From Glo-17 sp964637835 (GTDB taxonomy: Bacteria > Krumholzibacteriota > Krumholzibacteriia > LZORAL124-64-63), in assembly GCA_964637835.1 (NCBI GenBank), contig CAZWYF010000018.1, positions 4,656 through 68,655 on the forward strand: DNA of 64,000 bases, written 5' to 3'. Below the pieces are notes generated by a model. That model saw only the letters and a program-made list of their open reading frames with translations. It did no database searches and was not told the DNA's origin. Each line of letters begins with the position of its first letter. Within the stretch, counting starts at the first letter, position 1. This document shows positions 42,513 through 51,035 of the stretch, one piece after another. A program made the position numbers and the translations under genes.

Positions 42513-43874
42513 CTAGAACCGCAGCACCAGGCCCACCGCCTGGTCGCCGCTCTGCAGCGACCGCCGCTCCAGGATCTCCCGCGCGCGGCGTCGCGCTTCC
42601 GCCTCCGGCAGCTCGGCGCCCGGGCCGGCGACCGCCAGGATGATCACGCCGACACCCAGCATCACGACCCCCGCGATGGCCATCTTCTTGCCGGTGCCCA
42701 CGCCCGCGGGCTCGGGCTGGATGGGTTCGGTGACGTCGGCCGTGCTGGTCCCCGCCACCGCGGCTCCCAGCAGCAGCGTGACCAGGCCGACGCCCGCCAC
42801 CGCGCCGCTCGCCGCCTGCAGGCGCTGGTGTTCGCGCCGGTGGGCGGTGCGGAGCGAGTCGGCCACCACGTCCTCGGCGAATCGCGCCCGCGCCGCCGTG
42901 GCCAGGTCCGCCTGGGCGGCCAGGAATTCCGCGGCCGTCCGGCCGGTGACCGGGTCGACCGCCGCGGCGCCGGGCGCCTCGCCGGCCACGGCAGCCGGCG
43001 CCGGCGCCTGGCGCGCCAGGCGGAATCCCACCAGGTCGGAGAAGTAGTCCTCGCCGGCCCACTCGCGCCGCGCCACGCCCGCCCCGCGGACCACGCGGCG
43101 CCCCTCGGCGTCCACGGCCACCACGGGATCGGTCCGCGGCCCGGCGGGGTAGGCCTGGTAGCCGTCCCAGCACCACTCCATGATGCCATCCAGCATCCCG
43201 GACAGTCCCAGACCGCTGGGCCGTGCGCGCGCCACGGGTCCGATGGACCAGGGGTCGTCCCCGGGCGGGACGGCGCACTCGCCACCGCAGCGGGCGGCGT
43301 ATTCCCACTCGGCCTCCGTGGGCAGGCGCCAGCCGTCGGCGTGGCGGTCCCAGATCACCATGCCGCCCAGGAAGCGGTACGCGGGCATCAGGCCGTCCTG
43401 CCGGCTGCGCCAGTTGGCATAGGCCACCGCGTCGCCGAAGCTGACCAGGGTGACGGGCCAGTCGGGCCCCTGCAGGCGGCCCGGCCGGCGCCACCAGGCG
43501 GACGTCAGGGTGGTGTCGCCCGCGGCCAGGCCGCCGGGATCGCCGCCGGCCTCCAGGCGCCCGAGCCGCTCGGCCAGGGTGGCGTGGCCGGTGGCCGCCA
43601 CGAAAGCCGTGAACTGCGCCACGGTGACCTCGGTACGCTCCAGCAGGTAGGGGCGCGTCAGGGTGACGCGGTGGCGGGCGGTGTGGTCGTCCTCGAGAAG
43701 GCCGTCCTCGCCCATGACGAAGGTGCCCGGCGCCAGGTAGGCGTCGGGCGCCGCCACCACCTGCGCGGACAGGTCCGGAGGGTCCGTCGCGGGCATGGTC
43801 GCGGCCCGGGCCACGGACGACCACGCCGGCCACAGCGAGTGCAGGAACAGCAGCAGGGCGCACCACGCGCGCAT
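42513..43874 (-). CDS. FGE-sulfatase-fold (SUMF1-like) protein with C-terminal membrane segments
   Basis: 453 aa. Signal peptide (ends ARA). Residues ~48-290 are a formylglycine-enzyme-type lectin fold: PGTFVMGEDGLLEDDHTARH, RTEVTVAQFTAFV, WRLPTEAEWEYAARCGGECA, MLDGIMEWCWDGY and FSDLVGFRLAR. The usual GGSW strand is changed to RGAG, and the Cys pair of true FGE is not evident, so a non-catalytic or different role is likely. The C-terminal third has two hydrophobic helices (VAGVGLVTLLLGAAVAG; AIAGVVMLGVGVIILAVAG). It is the last gene of the YitT-HydF-lipoprotein run, 77 bases after the lipoprotein. AAGGA precedes ATG 43874. Confidence 0.75.
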   Translation of the reverse strand: MRAWCALLLFLHSLWPAWSSVARAATMPATDPPDLSAQVVAAPDAYLAPGTFVMGEDGLLEDDHTARHRVTLTRPYLLERTEVTVAQFTAFVAATGHATLAERLGRLEAGGDPGGLAAGDTTLTSAWWRRPGRLQGPDWPVTLVSFGDAVAYANWRSRQDGLMPAYRFLGGMVIWDRHADGWRLPTEAEWEYAARCGGECAVPPGDDPWSIGPVARARPSGLGLSGMLDGIMEWCWDGYQAYPAGPRTDPVVAVDAEGRRVVRGAGVARREWAGEDYFSDLVGFRLARQAPAPAAVAGEAPGAAAVDPVTGRTAAEFLAAQADLATAARARFAEDVVADSLRTAHRREHQRLQAASGAVAGVGLVTLLLGAAVAGTSTADVTEPIQPEPAGVGTGKKMAIAGVVMLGVGVIILAVAGPGAELPEAEARRRAREILERRSLQSGDQAVGLVLRF

Positions 43875-43951
43875 GGCCGCGGGTCCTTTCCCAGGGGTGC
43901 AGCGGGCGGAAAGAAGCTGGAACCTGAATCTACGAGACGCCCGCCGGCGAT

Positions 43952-45250
43952 TCAATCCCCGGGCTCCCCGACACCCCACAGCTCGCGCAGGACGCCCACC
44001 TGACCCCGGCCGCAGGGCGAGTCGCCGGGATCGAGGGCCACGTACCGCTCGCAGCCGCGCGCCGCGAGCATGGCCTGCAGCGGCCGGACCGCCGGCGGCT
44101 GGAAGCGGCCCGCCGGATCGAGCTGCGGGACCCGGCGCCAGAAGCGGCGCAGCAGCGCGTCGCGGCGCGCGGCGGGCTGGCTGGCGAACCAGGTGATCTC
44201 GTCGCTGCCCCAGACGCACTCCGGCAGCTCGCAGCCGCCGGCGGTGGCCCCGGCATAGCCGTTGTCGATCTCCACCAGGTAGCGCTGGTGCCGCACGTAG
44301 CGGCCCGACGGCGTGACGCCCCCGCGGCTGCGGCCGTAGATGGCGTCCAGGAAGCCCGCCTCGAGCACCACGTCCTGGGCCGCGGCCTCGCCCACCTCCC
44401 GCGGCCGCAACGGCCAGGAGTGGAAGTCCAGCAGCAGACGACCGTGCCGCACCAGCCCGTGGGTGTGCGCGTCCAGAAGCACCCAGCCGCGGCGCGCGTG
44501 ACTGGCGGCGTGGGCGCGGATGCGGGCGATGAGGTCGGCGGTGTGGGCGAGGTCGCGATCGTGGGTGGCGGTGCGGCCGATGCTGCCGAGGTGGATGGCC
44601 TCGAGGCCGGCGTCCAGGTAGAGGGTGGCCAGGTGGTAGAACCAGAGGCGCGTCTCCAGGCGCGTGATGTCCGGGGTGGCGCCGCGGGCGGGATCCCAGC
44701 CGGCGTGCTGGCTGGGGGGCGCGTCCGCGGGGAGCATGGCGTCGTAGTCGTAGTTCCGCGCGGCCGGCGCCTCGCCGAAGGCGACGAGCACGTGCTCGGG
44801 GACCGCGACCTGTTCCACGTCGCGGGTGACGAACTCGAAGATGGCGCCCTGGATCACGGCGTCGGGCGCCACGGCGTGGATCTGCTCCACGCGGCGCGAC
44901 AGCGTGGTCAGGCTGCGCAGCATGAGCGGCTCCCAGCCCCAGACCAGGGCCGCGCGCCCGATGAGCGCCGGCTGCAGCTCGGCGATGAGGTCCAGGTTGG
45001 CCCGCCAGTCGCGCAGCGCCCAGCCGTAGAGGTGGGTGATGGAGTCCATGGTCAGGGCGCGGTCGAGGCAGCGGGCCACCACCGGGTCGGGCGGTGCGCC
45101 GGTGACCGGCTCCAGGGGCGCCGCCGCGTGGGTGGCGCAGCCGGCCAGCCAGGGCAGCGCCAGCAACACCGCGCCGAGCAGCAGGCCCACCACGGGACGA
45201 CCTCGCCGCCGGCCGCCCAGCCGCCGCGGCCACCACCGCCCGCCCCTCAC
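43952..45250 (-). CDS. Lipoprotein of unrecognised family, translationally coupled to hydF
   Basis: 432 aa from GTG 45250. The Arg-rich start and hydrophobic stretch end in lipobox WLAGC (Cys ~38). I do not recognise the fold. The alternation of segments such as ALIGRAALVWGWEPLML, DAVIQGAIFEFVTRDV, LDAGLEAIHLGSIGRTATHD, RGWVLLDAHTHGLV and RLLLDFHSWPLRP suggests a TIM-barrel-like enzyme with conserved-looking His/Asp/Glu at strand ends. The start overlaps the hydF stop as GTGA, so translation is coupled. No family known to me places such a protein beside HydF. Confidence 0.7.
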   Translation of the reverse strand: MRGGRWWPRRLGGRRRGRPVVGLLLGAVLLALPWLAGCATHAAAPLEPVTGAPPDPVVARCLDRALTMDSITHLYGWALRDWRANLDLIAELQPALIGRAALVWGWEPLMLRSLTTLSRRVEQIHAVAPDAVIQGAIFEFVTRDVEQVAVPEHVLVAFGEAPAARNYDYDAMLPADAPPSQHAGWDPARGATPDITRLETRLWFYHLATLYLDAGLEAIHLGSIGRTATHDRDLAHTADLIARIRAHAASHARRGWVLLDAHTHGLVRHGRLLLDFHSWPLRPREVGEAAAQDVVLEAGFLDAIYGRSRGGVTPSGRYVRHQRYLVEIDNGYAGATAGGCELPECVWGSDEITWFASQPAARRDALLRRFWRRVPQLDPAGRFQPPAVRPLQAMLAARGCERYVALDPGDSPCGRGQVGVLRELWGVGEPGD

Positions 45251-46572
45251 GACAGCTCCGGCAGGCCCGGCCAGGGCGCCAGGACCCGGCCGAGGGTGCG
45301 GCGGCCCTCGTACCAGCTCAGCGCCAGGCCGTAGTTGGTCACCGGGACGCCCGCGTCGACCAGGCGCTGCACGCGCGCCGCCAGCTTCTGCGGCCGGATC
45401 ATGCAGCCGCCGCAGTGGATGGCCACGGCATACCGCTGCAGCTGCCGGGGGTCGGGGAACTCGCGTCCCAGGGCGTGCTCGAACTGCAGGCCGGGCACCG
45501 CCGCGGCCAGCTTGCGCGGCAGCTGGACGGTGCCGATGTCCTCGGCGATGCGGTCGTGGTTGCAGGCCTCGGCGATGAGCACCCGGTCGCCCGCCTGCAG
45601 CCGGTCCAGGGCGCGCGTCCCCTCGACGAACACCGCCATGTCCCCGCAGGCGGTCTGGTTGACCATCATGATGGAGAACGTGGTCAGCGGGATCCCGGCC
45701 GGCACCCACCGGTCCATGATGTCGATGGCCTGCGAGTCGGTGATCACCAGCTGCACGCCGCCGCAGCGCTCGAAGGAGCCCAGGAAGTCCAGGAAGCCCT
45801 GCTCCTGCCGGGCCACCAGCGCCGCGTTGTCGCTGCGCGCGAGCCCCAGGTCCACGCGGTAGAGGCCCACCGGCACGCCGGCGCGCAGGAGCGCCTCCAT
45901 GGCCATCTCCTGCGGGCGCAGCAGGCGGCCGGAGGGGGTCTCCTCGTCCATGGGGATGTGCAGGACCACCGCGCCGTGGCGGTGGACCATGGGCAGCAGC
46001 GGCGTCTCCTGCCGGGTCCGGCCCAGGGCGCCGGCCAGGAACGCGGCCAGCTCGACGGCCGCCGCGGGGTCGGTGAGGTCGACGTCCAGGCTGGGGGTGG
46101 CGCCGGCGTCCGGCAGCACGGAGAGGCAGAAGCGGCGGGCCTGCTCGGGGCCGGCGCCGCTGCCGGCCAGGCGGGCGGGGTCGTCCCGGTGGCGGTTGAA
46201 GACCACCGCCAGCGGCTTGCCCAGCTTGCGGCTCAGCGTGGCCACCGAGTCCTCCACCGCCAGTTCCTCGGAGAGCAGGGCCTGCACCGGGTCGATGACC
46301 AGCACCGCCAGGTCCACCTCCTCCAGGGCGTCCAGCGTCTTGCGGCGCTTCTTCTCGCCGAGATGGGACTCCTCGTCCAGGCCGGCGGTGTCCAGCACCT
46401 TGCAGGGGCCCAGGGCGTGGATCTCCATGAGCGCGGTCTTGATGTCGGCGGTGGTGCCGGGCTGGGGGTCGACCAGGGAGGTCTCCTGCTGCGTCAGCAG
46501 GTTCATGCCGGTGCTCTTGCCGGCGTTGATGCGGCCGAAGATGCCGATGATGGTGCGCTCGATGCGGGCCAT
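45247..46572 (-). CDS. hydF: [FeFe]-hydrogenase H-cluster maturation GTPase HydF
   Basis: 441 aa, normal HydF length. The GTPase domain has the P-loop GRINAGKS (13-20), DPQPGTTAD and DTAGLDEE. The C-terminal domain has the [4Fe-4S] ligands C337 (EACNHDRIAEDIG), C387 and C390 (HCGGC). HydF is the scaffold on which HydE and HydG build the 2Fe subcluster before transfer to the hydrogenase. None of hydA, hydE or hydG is in the window. GGAGG lies 7 bases from ATG 46572. It is 14 bases after yitT and overlaps the lipoprotein gene by four bases. Confidence 0.94.
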   Translation of the reverse strand: MARIERTIIGIFGRINAGKSTGMNLLTQQETSLVDPQPGTTADIKTALMEIHALGPCKVLDTAGLDEESHLGEKKRRKTLDALEEVDLAVLVIDPVQALLSEELAVEDSVATLSRKLGKPLAVVFNRHRDDPARLAGSGAGPEQARRFCLSVLPDAGATPSLDVDLTDPAAAVELAAFLAGALGRTRQETPLLPMVHRHGAVVLHIPMDEETPSGRLLRPQEMAMEALLRAGVPVGLYRVDLGLARSDNAALVARQEQGFLDFLGSFERCGGVQLVITDSQAIDIMDRWVPAGIPLTTFSIMMVNQTACGDMAVFVEGTRALDRLQAGDRVLIAEACNHDRIAEDIGTVQLPRKLAAAVPGLQFEHALGREFPDPRQLQRYAVAIHCGGCMIRPQKLAARVQRLVDAGVPVTNYGLALSWYEGRRTLGRVLAPWPGLPELS

Positions 46573-46586
46573 GGGCCGCCTCCGGT

Positions 46587-47474
46587 CTATTGCGGCTGGG
46601 CCAGGTGGAAGCCGCCCAGGGCCTCCCGCGGCGTCAGCACCGTGATGAACGCCTGCGGGTCGCGGTCGAGGGTGCGCAGCTTCATGCGCTGGATGTCCGC
46701 CCGCGGGACCACGGCGTAGAGCATGGACTTCTTGCGGCCGGTGTGGCCACCCACCGCCGGCAGCATGGTCAGGCCCCGGCCGAGGATCCTGACCACGGCC
46801 TCGCGCACCTCGTTGGGCCGCTCGGTGACGATCATCACCACCCGGCTCGAGGTGACGCCGTGCAGGACGGTGTCGAGCACCCGGGCCATGACGAACGACA
46901 GCAGCAGCGCCACCATGGCCGGCTCGGCGCCGTAGAGCAGGCCGGCGGCCCCGTAGACCACCGTGTTGACCCCCAGCATGGTGCGGCCGATGCTCCAGCC
47001 CAGGTACTGGTTGCAGGCGCGGGCGAGGATGTCGGCGCCGCCGGTGGTGCCGCGGCCCTGGAAGACCAGCGCCAGGCCCAGGCCGGAGAGGCCACCGCCG
47101 TAGCTGATCACCAGCAGCCGATCGTGGGTGACCACCGGCAGCAGCGGCGCGAGCACCTCGGTGAACACCGAGACCGCCGCCACCCCCACCAGGGTGCGCA
47201 TGAACGCCCGCGCACCGCCCAGCTTCCACCACTGCAGCACCAGCAGGGGCAGGTTCAGCACCAGCAGGGCCACGCTCAGGGGGATGCCCAGGGAGAGCTG
47301 GAAGATCACCGCGACGCCGGTCAGGCCGCCCGCCACCACCTGGTTGGGCACCAGGAAGACCACCAGCGCGGCCGCGGTCAGCGCCGCGCCCACCACGATG
47401 AGCACGTAGTCCAGCGTGTTGCGCAGGCGGGAGCGCAGGGCCACCAGGGGTTCGCCGGTGGGTCTTCCGGTCAT
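46587..47474 (-). CDS. YitT family membrane protein
   Basis: 295 aa. An N-terminal domain of about five transmembrane segments (PNQVVAGGLTGVAVIFQLSL; GLALVFQGRGTTGGADILAR) and a C-terminal cytosolic DUF2179 domain (SRVVMIVTERPNEVREAVVR, GGHTGRKKSMLYAVV). The YitT family is widespread with poorly known function, perhaps transport. First gene of the minus-strand run leading into hydF with a 14-base gap. ATG 47474 follows GGAGGAG. The AT-rich region at 47601-47660 probably drives it. Confidence 0.85.
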   Translation of the reverse strand: MTGRPTGEPLVALRSRLRNTLDYVLIVVGAALTAAALVVFLVPNQVVAGGLTGVAVIFQLSLGIPLSVALLVLNLPLLVLQWWKLGGARAFMRTLVGVAAVSVFTEVLAPLLPVVTHDRLLVISYGGGLSGLGLALVFQGRGTTGGADILARACNQYLGWSIGRTMLGVNTVVYGAAGLLYGAEPAMVALLLSFVMARVLDTVLHGVTSSRVVMIVTERPNEVREAVVRILGRGLTMLPAVGGHTGRKKSMLYAVVPRADIQRMKLRTLDRDPQAFITVLTPREALGGFHLAQPQ

Positions 47475-47600
47475 GGGAACGGATCTCCTCCGGGATCGGC
47501 GCGAGAAGGGACGACCTCGCTGCAGACGGTAAGTCCCGCCGACCGGCCAGAGCAAGACCATTCGTGCCCGCAGGCGCGCCTGACGGCCGCGGTCGCCATC

Positions 47601-47660
47601 GAATGACAATTTGCACTTGAAATCATTCTGATGATATTTATTGTTGTAGCAATCATTCGC
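47601..47660. promoter_or_regulatory. AT-rich divergent control region with repeated AATCATTC
   Basis: AATCATTC occurs at 47621-47628 and 47651-47658, and an inverted partial copy (GAATGA) at 47601. ATCAT-TCTG-ATGAT (47622-47635) is a small dyad. TTGCAC at 47611 could be a -35 for the marR-abl side. Placed between yitT (-) and marR (+). Confidence 0.5.
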
Positions 47661-47728
47661 CCACGCAACGAAGGCGTGACCCGTCCCCGAGACCGGGACG
47701 TGCCGCGCCGTCACCCCGAGGCCAGGCC

Positions 47729-48244
47729 ATGATCGGATCCCGCCAGCAGCCGCAGAGGTCGTCCCCGGACGACCGGTCGCCGGACCCCGCGCCGCGCGCC
47801 CTGGCGGCCCTGCGCCGCCTGATCCGCGCCATGGACCTGCACTCGCGCCGCCTGGCCATCCGCAGCCAGGTCACCGGCCCCCAGCTGGCCTGCCTGGCCC
47901 CCCTGGCCGAGGAGCCCGCGCTGACGGCCACCGACCTCGCCCGCCGCGTCCACCTGAGCCCCAGCACGGTGGTGCGCATCCTCGATCGCCTCGAGGCCCG
48001 TGGCCTGGTCCGGCGCGAGCGCAGCGCCCGGGATCGGCGCCGCGTCATGGTCTCGGCCACGCCGGCCGGCCATGAGCTGGCCCTCCTGGCCCCCGATTCC
48101 GAGCGCCATCCCGTACGGCAGGCGCTGCAGGATCTCCCCCCGGGCGACCGCGCCGAGCTGGTGCGGTTGCTCGAGAACCTCGGCGACCTGGTCGACGCCC
48201 GCCTCTGCGGCACCGCCGGGCCCGCCACCGAACGCACCGGATGA
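47729..48244 (+). CDS. MarR family transcriptional regulator
   Basis: 171 aa. A winged helix-turn-helix is clear: LTATDLARRVHLSPSTVVRI then LDRLEARGLVRRERSARDRR with the wing RRRVMVSATPAGHEL. It probably dimerises through the flanking helices. It is followed at once by ablA, so it likely controls osmolyte synthesis; the repeated AATCATTC motif upstream may be its operator. The signal sensed is unknown. Confidence 0.88.
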   Translation: MIGSRQQPQRSSPDDRSPDPAPRALAALRRLIRAMDLHSRRLAIRSQVTGPQLACLAPLAEEPALTATDLARRVHLSPSTVVRILDRLEARGLVRRERSARDRRRVMVSATPAGHELALLAPDSERHPVRQALQDLPPGDRAELVRLLENLGDLVDARLCGTAGPATERTG

Positions 48245-48267
48245 CCTCAACCGAAAAAGGAGCCGCC

Positions 48268-49584
48268 ATGGGTTCCCTCTCCAGCCGTCAGCTGGAACTG
48301 GCCAGCAAGATCAGCACCGAGGCCGCCGCCACCCAGTGGCGCGACTGGCGCTGGCAGCTCAAGCACACCATCCGCGACATCAACACCTTCGAGGAGCTGC
48401 TCGGCGTGCGCTTCGACGGCCGCGAGCGCCGGGACCTCGAGCTGACCGTCGCCAGGTTCCCCCTGGCGGTCACGCCCTACTACCTGTCGCTGATCGACCA
48501 GGAGGACTGGCGGAACGACCCGGTCTACATGCAGAGCTTCCCCCAGTCGGCCGAGCTGGTGATCAACCAGGCCGACATGGTCGACCCGCTGGCCGAGGAC
48601 CGGGACAGCCCGGTGCCCAACATCACGCATCGCTACCCGGACCGCGTGCTGTTCTACGTCAGCGGCGTCTGCGCCATGTACTGCCGCCACTGCACCCGCA
48701 AGCGCAAGGTGGGCGACCATGACGAGGTGCCCGACCGCAAGCTCATCGAGCAGGGCCTCGATTACATCAAGCGCACGCCCCAGGTGCGGGACGTCCTGCT
48801 CTCCGGCGGCGACCCGTTCCTGCTGCAGGACGAGCGCCTGGACTGGATCCTGGGCGAGCTGCGCAGGATCGAGCACGTGGAGGTGGTGCGCATCGGCACG
48901 CGCACGCCGGTGGTCCTGCCCTACCGCATCACGGACGACCTCGTCCACATGCTCAAGCAGCACCATCCGGTGTGGGTCAACACCCACTTCAACCACCCGC
49001 GCGAGCTGACCTCCTCCTCCCGCGAGGCGCTCTCCCGGCTGGCCGACGCCGGCATCCCCCTGGGCAACCAGTCGGTGCTGCTGGCGGGCGTCAACGACTG
49101 CCCGCGCATCATGAAGTCCCTGGTCCAGAAGCTGGTCTACAACCGGGTGCGCCCCTACTACATCTACCAGTGCGACCTGTCCGAGGGCCTGGAGCACTTC
49201 CGCACGCCGGTGGGCAAGGGCATCGAGATCATGGAGAGCCTCATCGGCCACACCAGCGGCTTCGCCGTGCCCCAGTACGTGATCGACGCCCCGGGCGGCG
49301 GCGGCAAGATCCGCGTGGCGCCCAACTACATCCTCAGCTGGTCCACCAACAAGGTGGTGTTGCGCAACTACGAGGGCGTGATCACCACCTACGCCGAGCC
49401 GGACTCCTACGAGCCCTACTTCTGCGACCGCAAGTGCGACCGCTGCAACCTGCAGCTCAACCTCGAGGACGCGCCCGAGGACAAGGCGGTGGGCATCGCG
49501 CAGCTGCTGGCCGACGAGGACGACACCATCGCCCTGACGCCCATGGGCAACGACCGGGCGGAGAGGCGCGACGAGGACGCATGA
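48268..49584 (+). CDS. ablA: Lysine 2,3-aminomutase
   Basis: 438 aa from ATG 48268, chosen because AAAGGAG lies 5-6 bases upstream; an ATG at 48241 overlapping the marR stop is in frame. The radical-SAM cluster motif CAMYCRHC uses C135, C139 and C142. DVLLSGGDPFLL and the PLP-lysine region PGGGGKIRVAPNY are conserved, as is the C-terminal CDRKCDRCNLQ cysteine set. It converts L-lysine to L-beta-lysine with SAM, [4Fe-4S] and PLP. Linkage with ablB identifies the N-epsilon-acetyl-beta-lysine osmolyte pathway rather than lysine fermentation. Confidence 0.93.
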   Translation: MGSLSSRQLELASKISTEAAATQWRDWRWQLKHTIRDINTFEELLGVRFDGRERRDLELTVARFPLAVTPYYLSLIDQEDWRNDPVYMQSFPQSAELVINQADMVDPLAEDRDSPVPNITHRYPDRVLFYVSGVCAMYCRHCTRKRKVGDHDEVPDRKLIEQGLDYIKRTPQVRDVLLSGGDPFLLQDERLDWILGELRRIEHVEVVRIGTRTPVVLPYRITDDLVHMLKQHHPVWVNTHFNHPRELTSSSREALSRLADAGIPLGNQSVLLAGVNDCPRIMKSLVQKLVYNRVRPYYIYQCDLSEGLEHFRTPVGKGIEIMESLIGHTSGFAVPQYVIDAPGGGGKIRVAPNYILSWSTNKVVLRNYEGVITTYAEPDSYEPYFCDRKCDRCNLQLNLEDAPEDKAVGIAQLLADEDDTIALTPMGNDRAERRDEDA

Positions 49585-51032
49585 CCGTCGTCGACTACCT
49601 CATCTTCGGGGTCTACATGGCCGGCGTCATGGCCATGGGCATCTACCACTACCTGCGCAACGTCGACAGCGAGGACTACTACGTCGGCGGGCGAAACATG
49701 GGCGCCGGCCACATCGGCCTGTCCATCGTGGCCACCGACGTGGGCGGCGGCTTCTCCATCGGCCTCGGCGGCCTGGGCTTCGTCATGGGCATCGCCGGCA
49801 GCTGGCTGCTGTTCACCGGGCTGATCGGCGCCTGGATGGCCGCGGTGCTCGTCATCCCCCGCGTCAAGCGGCTGGACCGCAAGCTGGGTCTGATGACCTA
49901 CCCCGACATCCTGCGCCATCGCTACGGCGAGACGGTGGCCCTGGTGGCGGCCCTGGTCTCGGGACTGGGTTACCTGGGCTTCACCGCGGGCCAGGTGCTG
50001 GCCGGCGCCAAGCTGGCCTCGGCCACCATCCTGACCACCGCGCCCTGGGGCCTGAGCCCGCTGCATTTCTCCCTGCTGGTGATCGCCGTGGTCACCGTGG
50101 TCTACACCGTGCTGGGCGGCCTGAAGGCGGTGATCTACACCGACACCATCCAGTGGGCGGTGCTGATGATCGGCCTGATCGTGGTCGCCCTGCCGGTGGT
50201 GCTCTGGGGCGAGCTGGGCGGCATCGCGGAGCTCCGGCGCGCCCTGCCGCCCGGCCACTTCTCGCTGACCAACGTGGCGCCCGTCCAGCTGGTGAACTGG
50301 GCGGTGACCATCATCCCCATCTGGTTCATCGGCATGACGCTCTACCAGCGCATGTTCGCCTGCCGGGACGAGCGGACCGCCCGGCGCGCCTGGTACCTGG
50401 CCGGACTCTTCGAGTACCCGGTGATGGCCTTCATGGGCGTCTTCCTGGGCATGTGCGCGCGGGTGCTGTTCCCGGACGTGGAGCCGGAGATGGGCCTGCC
50501 GCTGCTCATCAGCCAGGCCCTGCCCACGGGCATCGCCGGCCTGCTGGGCGCGGCCTACTTCTCGGCCATCATGTCCACGGCCGACAGCTGCCTGATGGCC
50601 TCCTCGGGCAACCTGGTGGGCGACGTGCTGCAGCGCCGCATCGGCGGCCGCTGGAGCGACGCCTTCGCCCTGCGCGTCAGCCAGGTGGTCACCTTCCTGG
50701 TGGGCGCCGGCGCCCTGCTGCTGGCCTCCAGCTTCACCAGCGTCCTGGACATCATCCTGCAGGCCTACGCCTTCATGGTCTCCGGCCTGCTCGCGCCCAC
50801 CGTGGGGGCGCTCTTCTGGCACCGCGCCAGCGCCCCCGGCGCCTTCGCCGGCATGATCACCGGCGGCTCGCTGACGCTCACCCTGCAGCTCGGCCTCTGG
50901 TCGCTGCCCGGGTTCCTGCAGATCCCCGACCTCGACCCCACCAGCTACGGCCTGGCGCTCAGCGCGCTGGTGTTCGTGGGGGTCTCGCTGGCCATGCCGG
51001 ACCGCGCCGGCAACACCTGGGAGGGAGCCTGA
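49581..51032 (+). CDS. Sodium:solute symporter (SSS) family protein
   Basis: 483 aa, about 13 transmembrane segments. SEDYYVGGRNMGAGHIGLSI opens the protein, TVLGGLKAVIYTDTIQWAVL is the family signature region, and AAYFSAIMSTADSCLMASSG carries the conserved Ser residues of the Na2 site. ATG 49581 overlaps the ablA stop (ATGA), and ablB starts 3 bases after its own stop, so it is an integral part of the operon. Substrate is inferred to be lysine, a beta-amino acid or another osmolyte taken up with Na+. Confidence 0.9.
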   Translation: MTVVDYLIFGVYMAGVMAMGIYHYLRNVDSEDYYVGGRNMGAGHIGLSIVATDVGGGFSIGLGGLGFVMGIAGSWLLFTGLIGAWMAAVLVIPRVKRLDRKLGLMTYPDILRHRYGETVALVAALVSGLGYLGFTAGQVLAGAKLASATILTTAPWGLSPLHFSLLVIAVVTVVYTVLGGLKAVIYTDTIQWAVLMIGLIVVALPVVLWGELGGIAELRRALPPGHFSLTNVAPVQLVNWAVTIIPIWFIGMTLYQRMFACRDERTARRAWYLAGLFEYPVMAFMGVFLGMCARVLFPDVEPEMGLPLLISQALPTGIAGLLGAAYFSAIMSTADSCLMASSGNLVGDVLQRRIGGRWSDAFALRVSQVVTFLVGAGALLLASSFTSVLDIILQAYAFMVSGLLAPTVGALFWHRASAPGAFAGMITGGSLTLTLQLGLWSLPGFLQIPDLDPTSYGLALSALVFVGVSLAMPDRAGNTWEGA

Positions 51033-51035
51033 CCC

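Noticed and set aside
48268..49584. Radical-SAM gene as HydE or HydG partner of HydF
   Set aside because: The sequence is clearly lysine 2,3-aminomutase (PLP lysine motif, C-terminal Cys cluster) and it is linked to ablB, not to hydrogenase genes.
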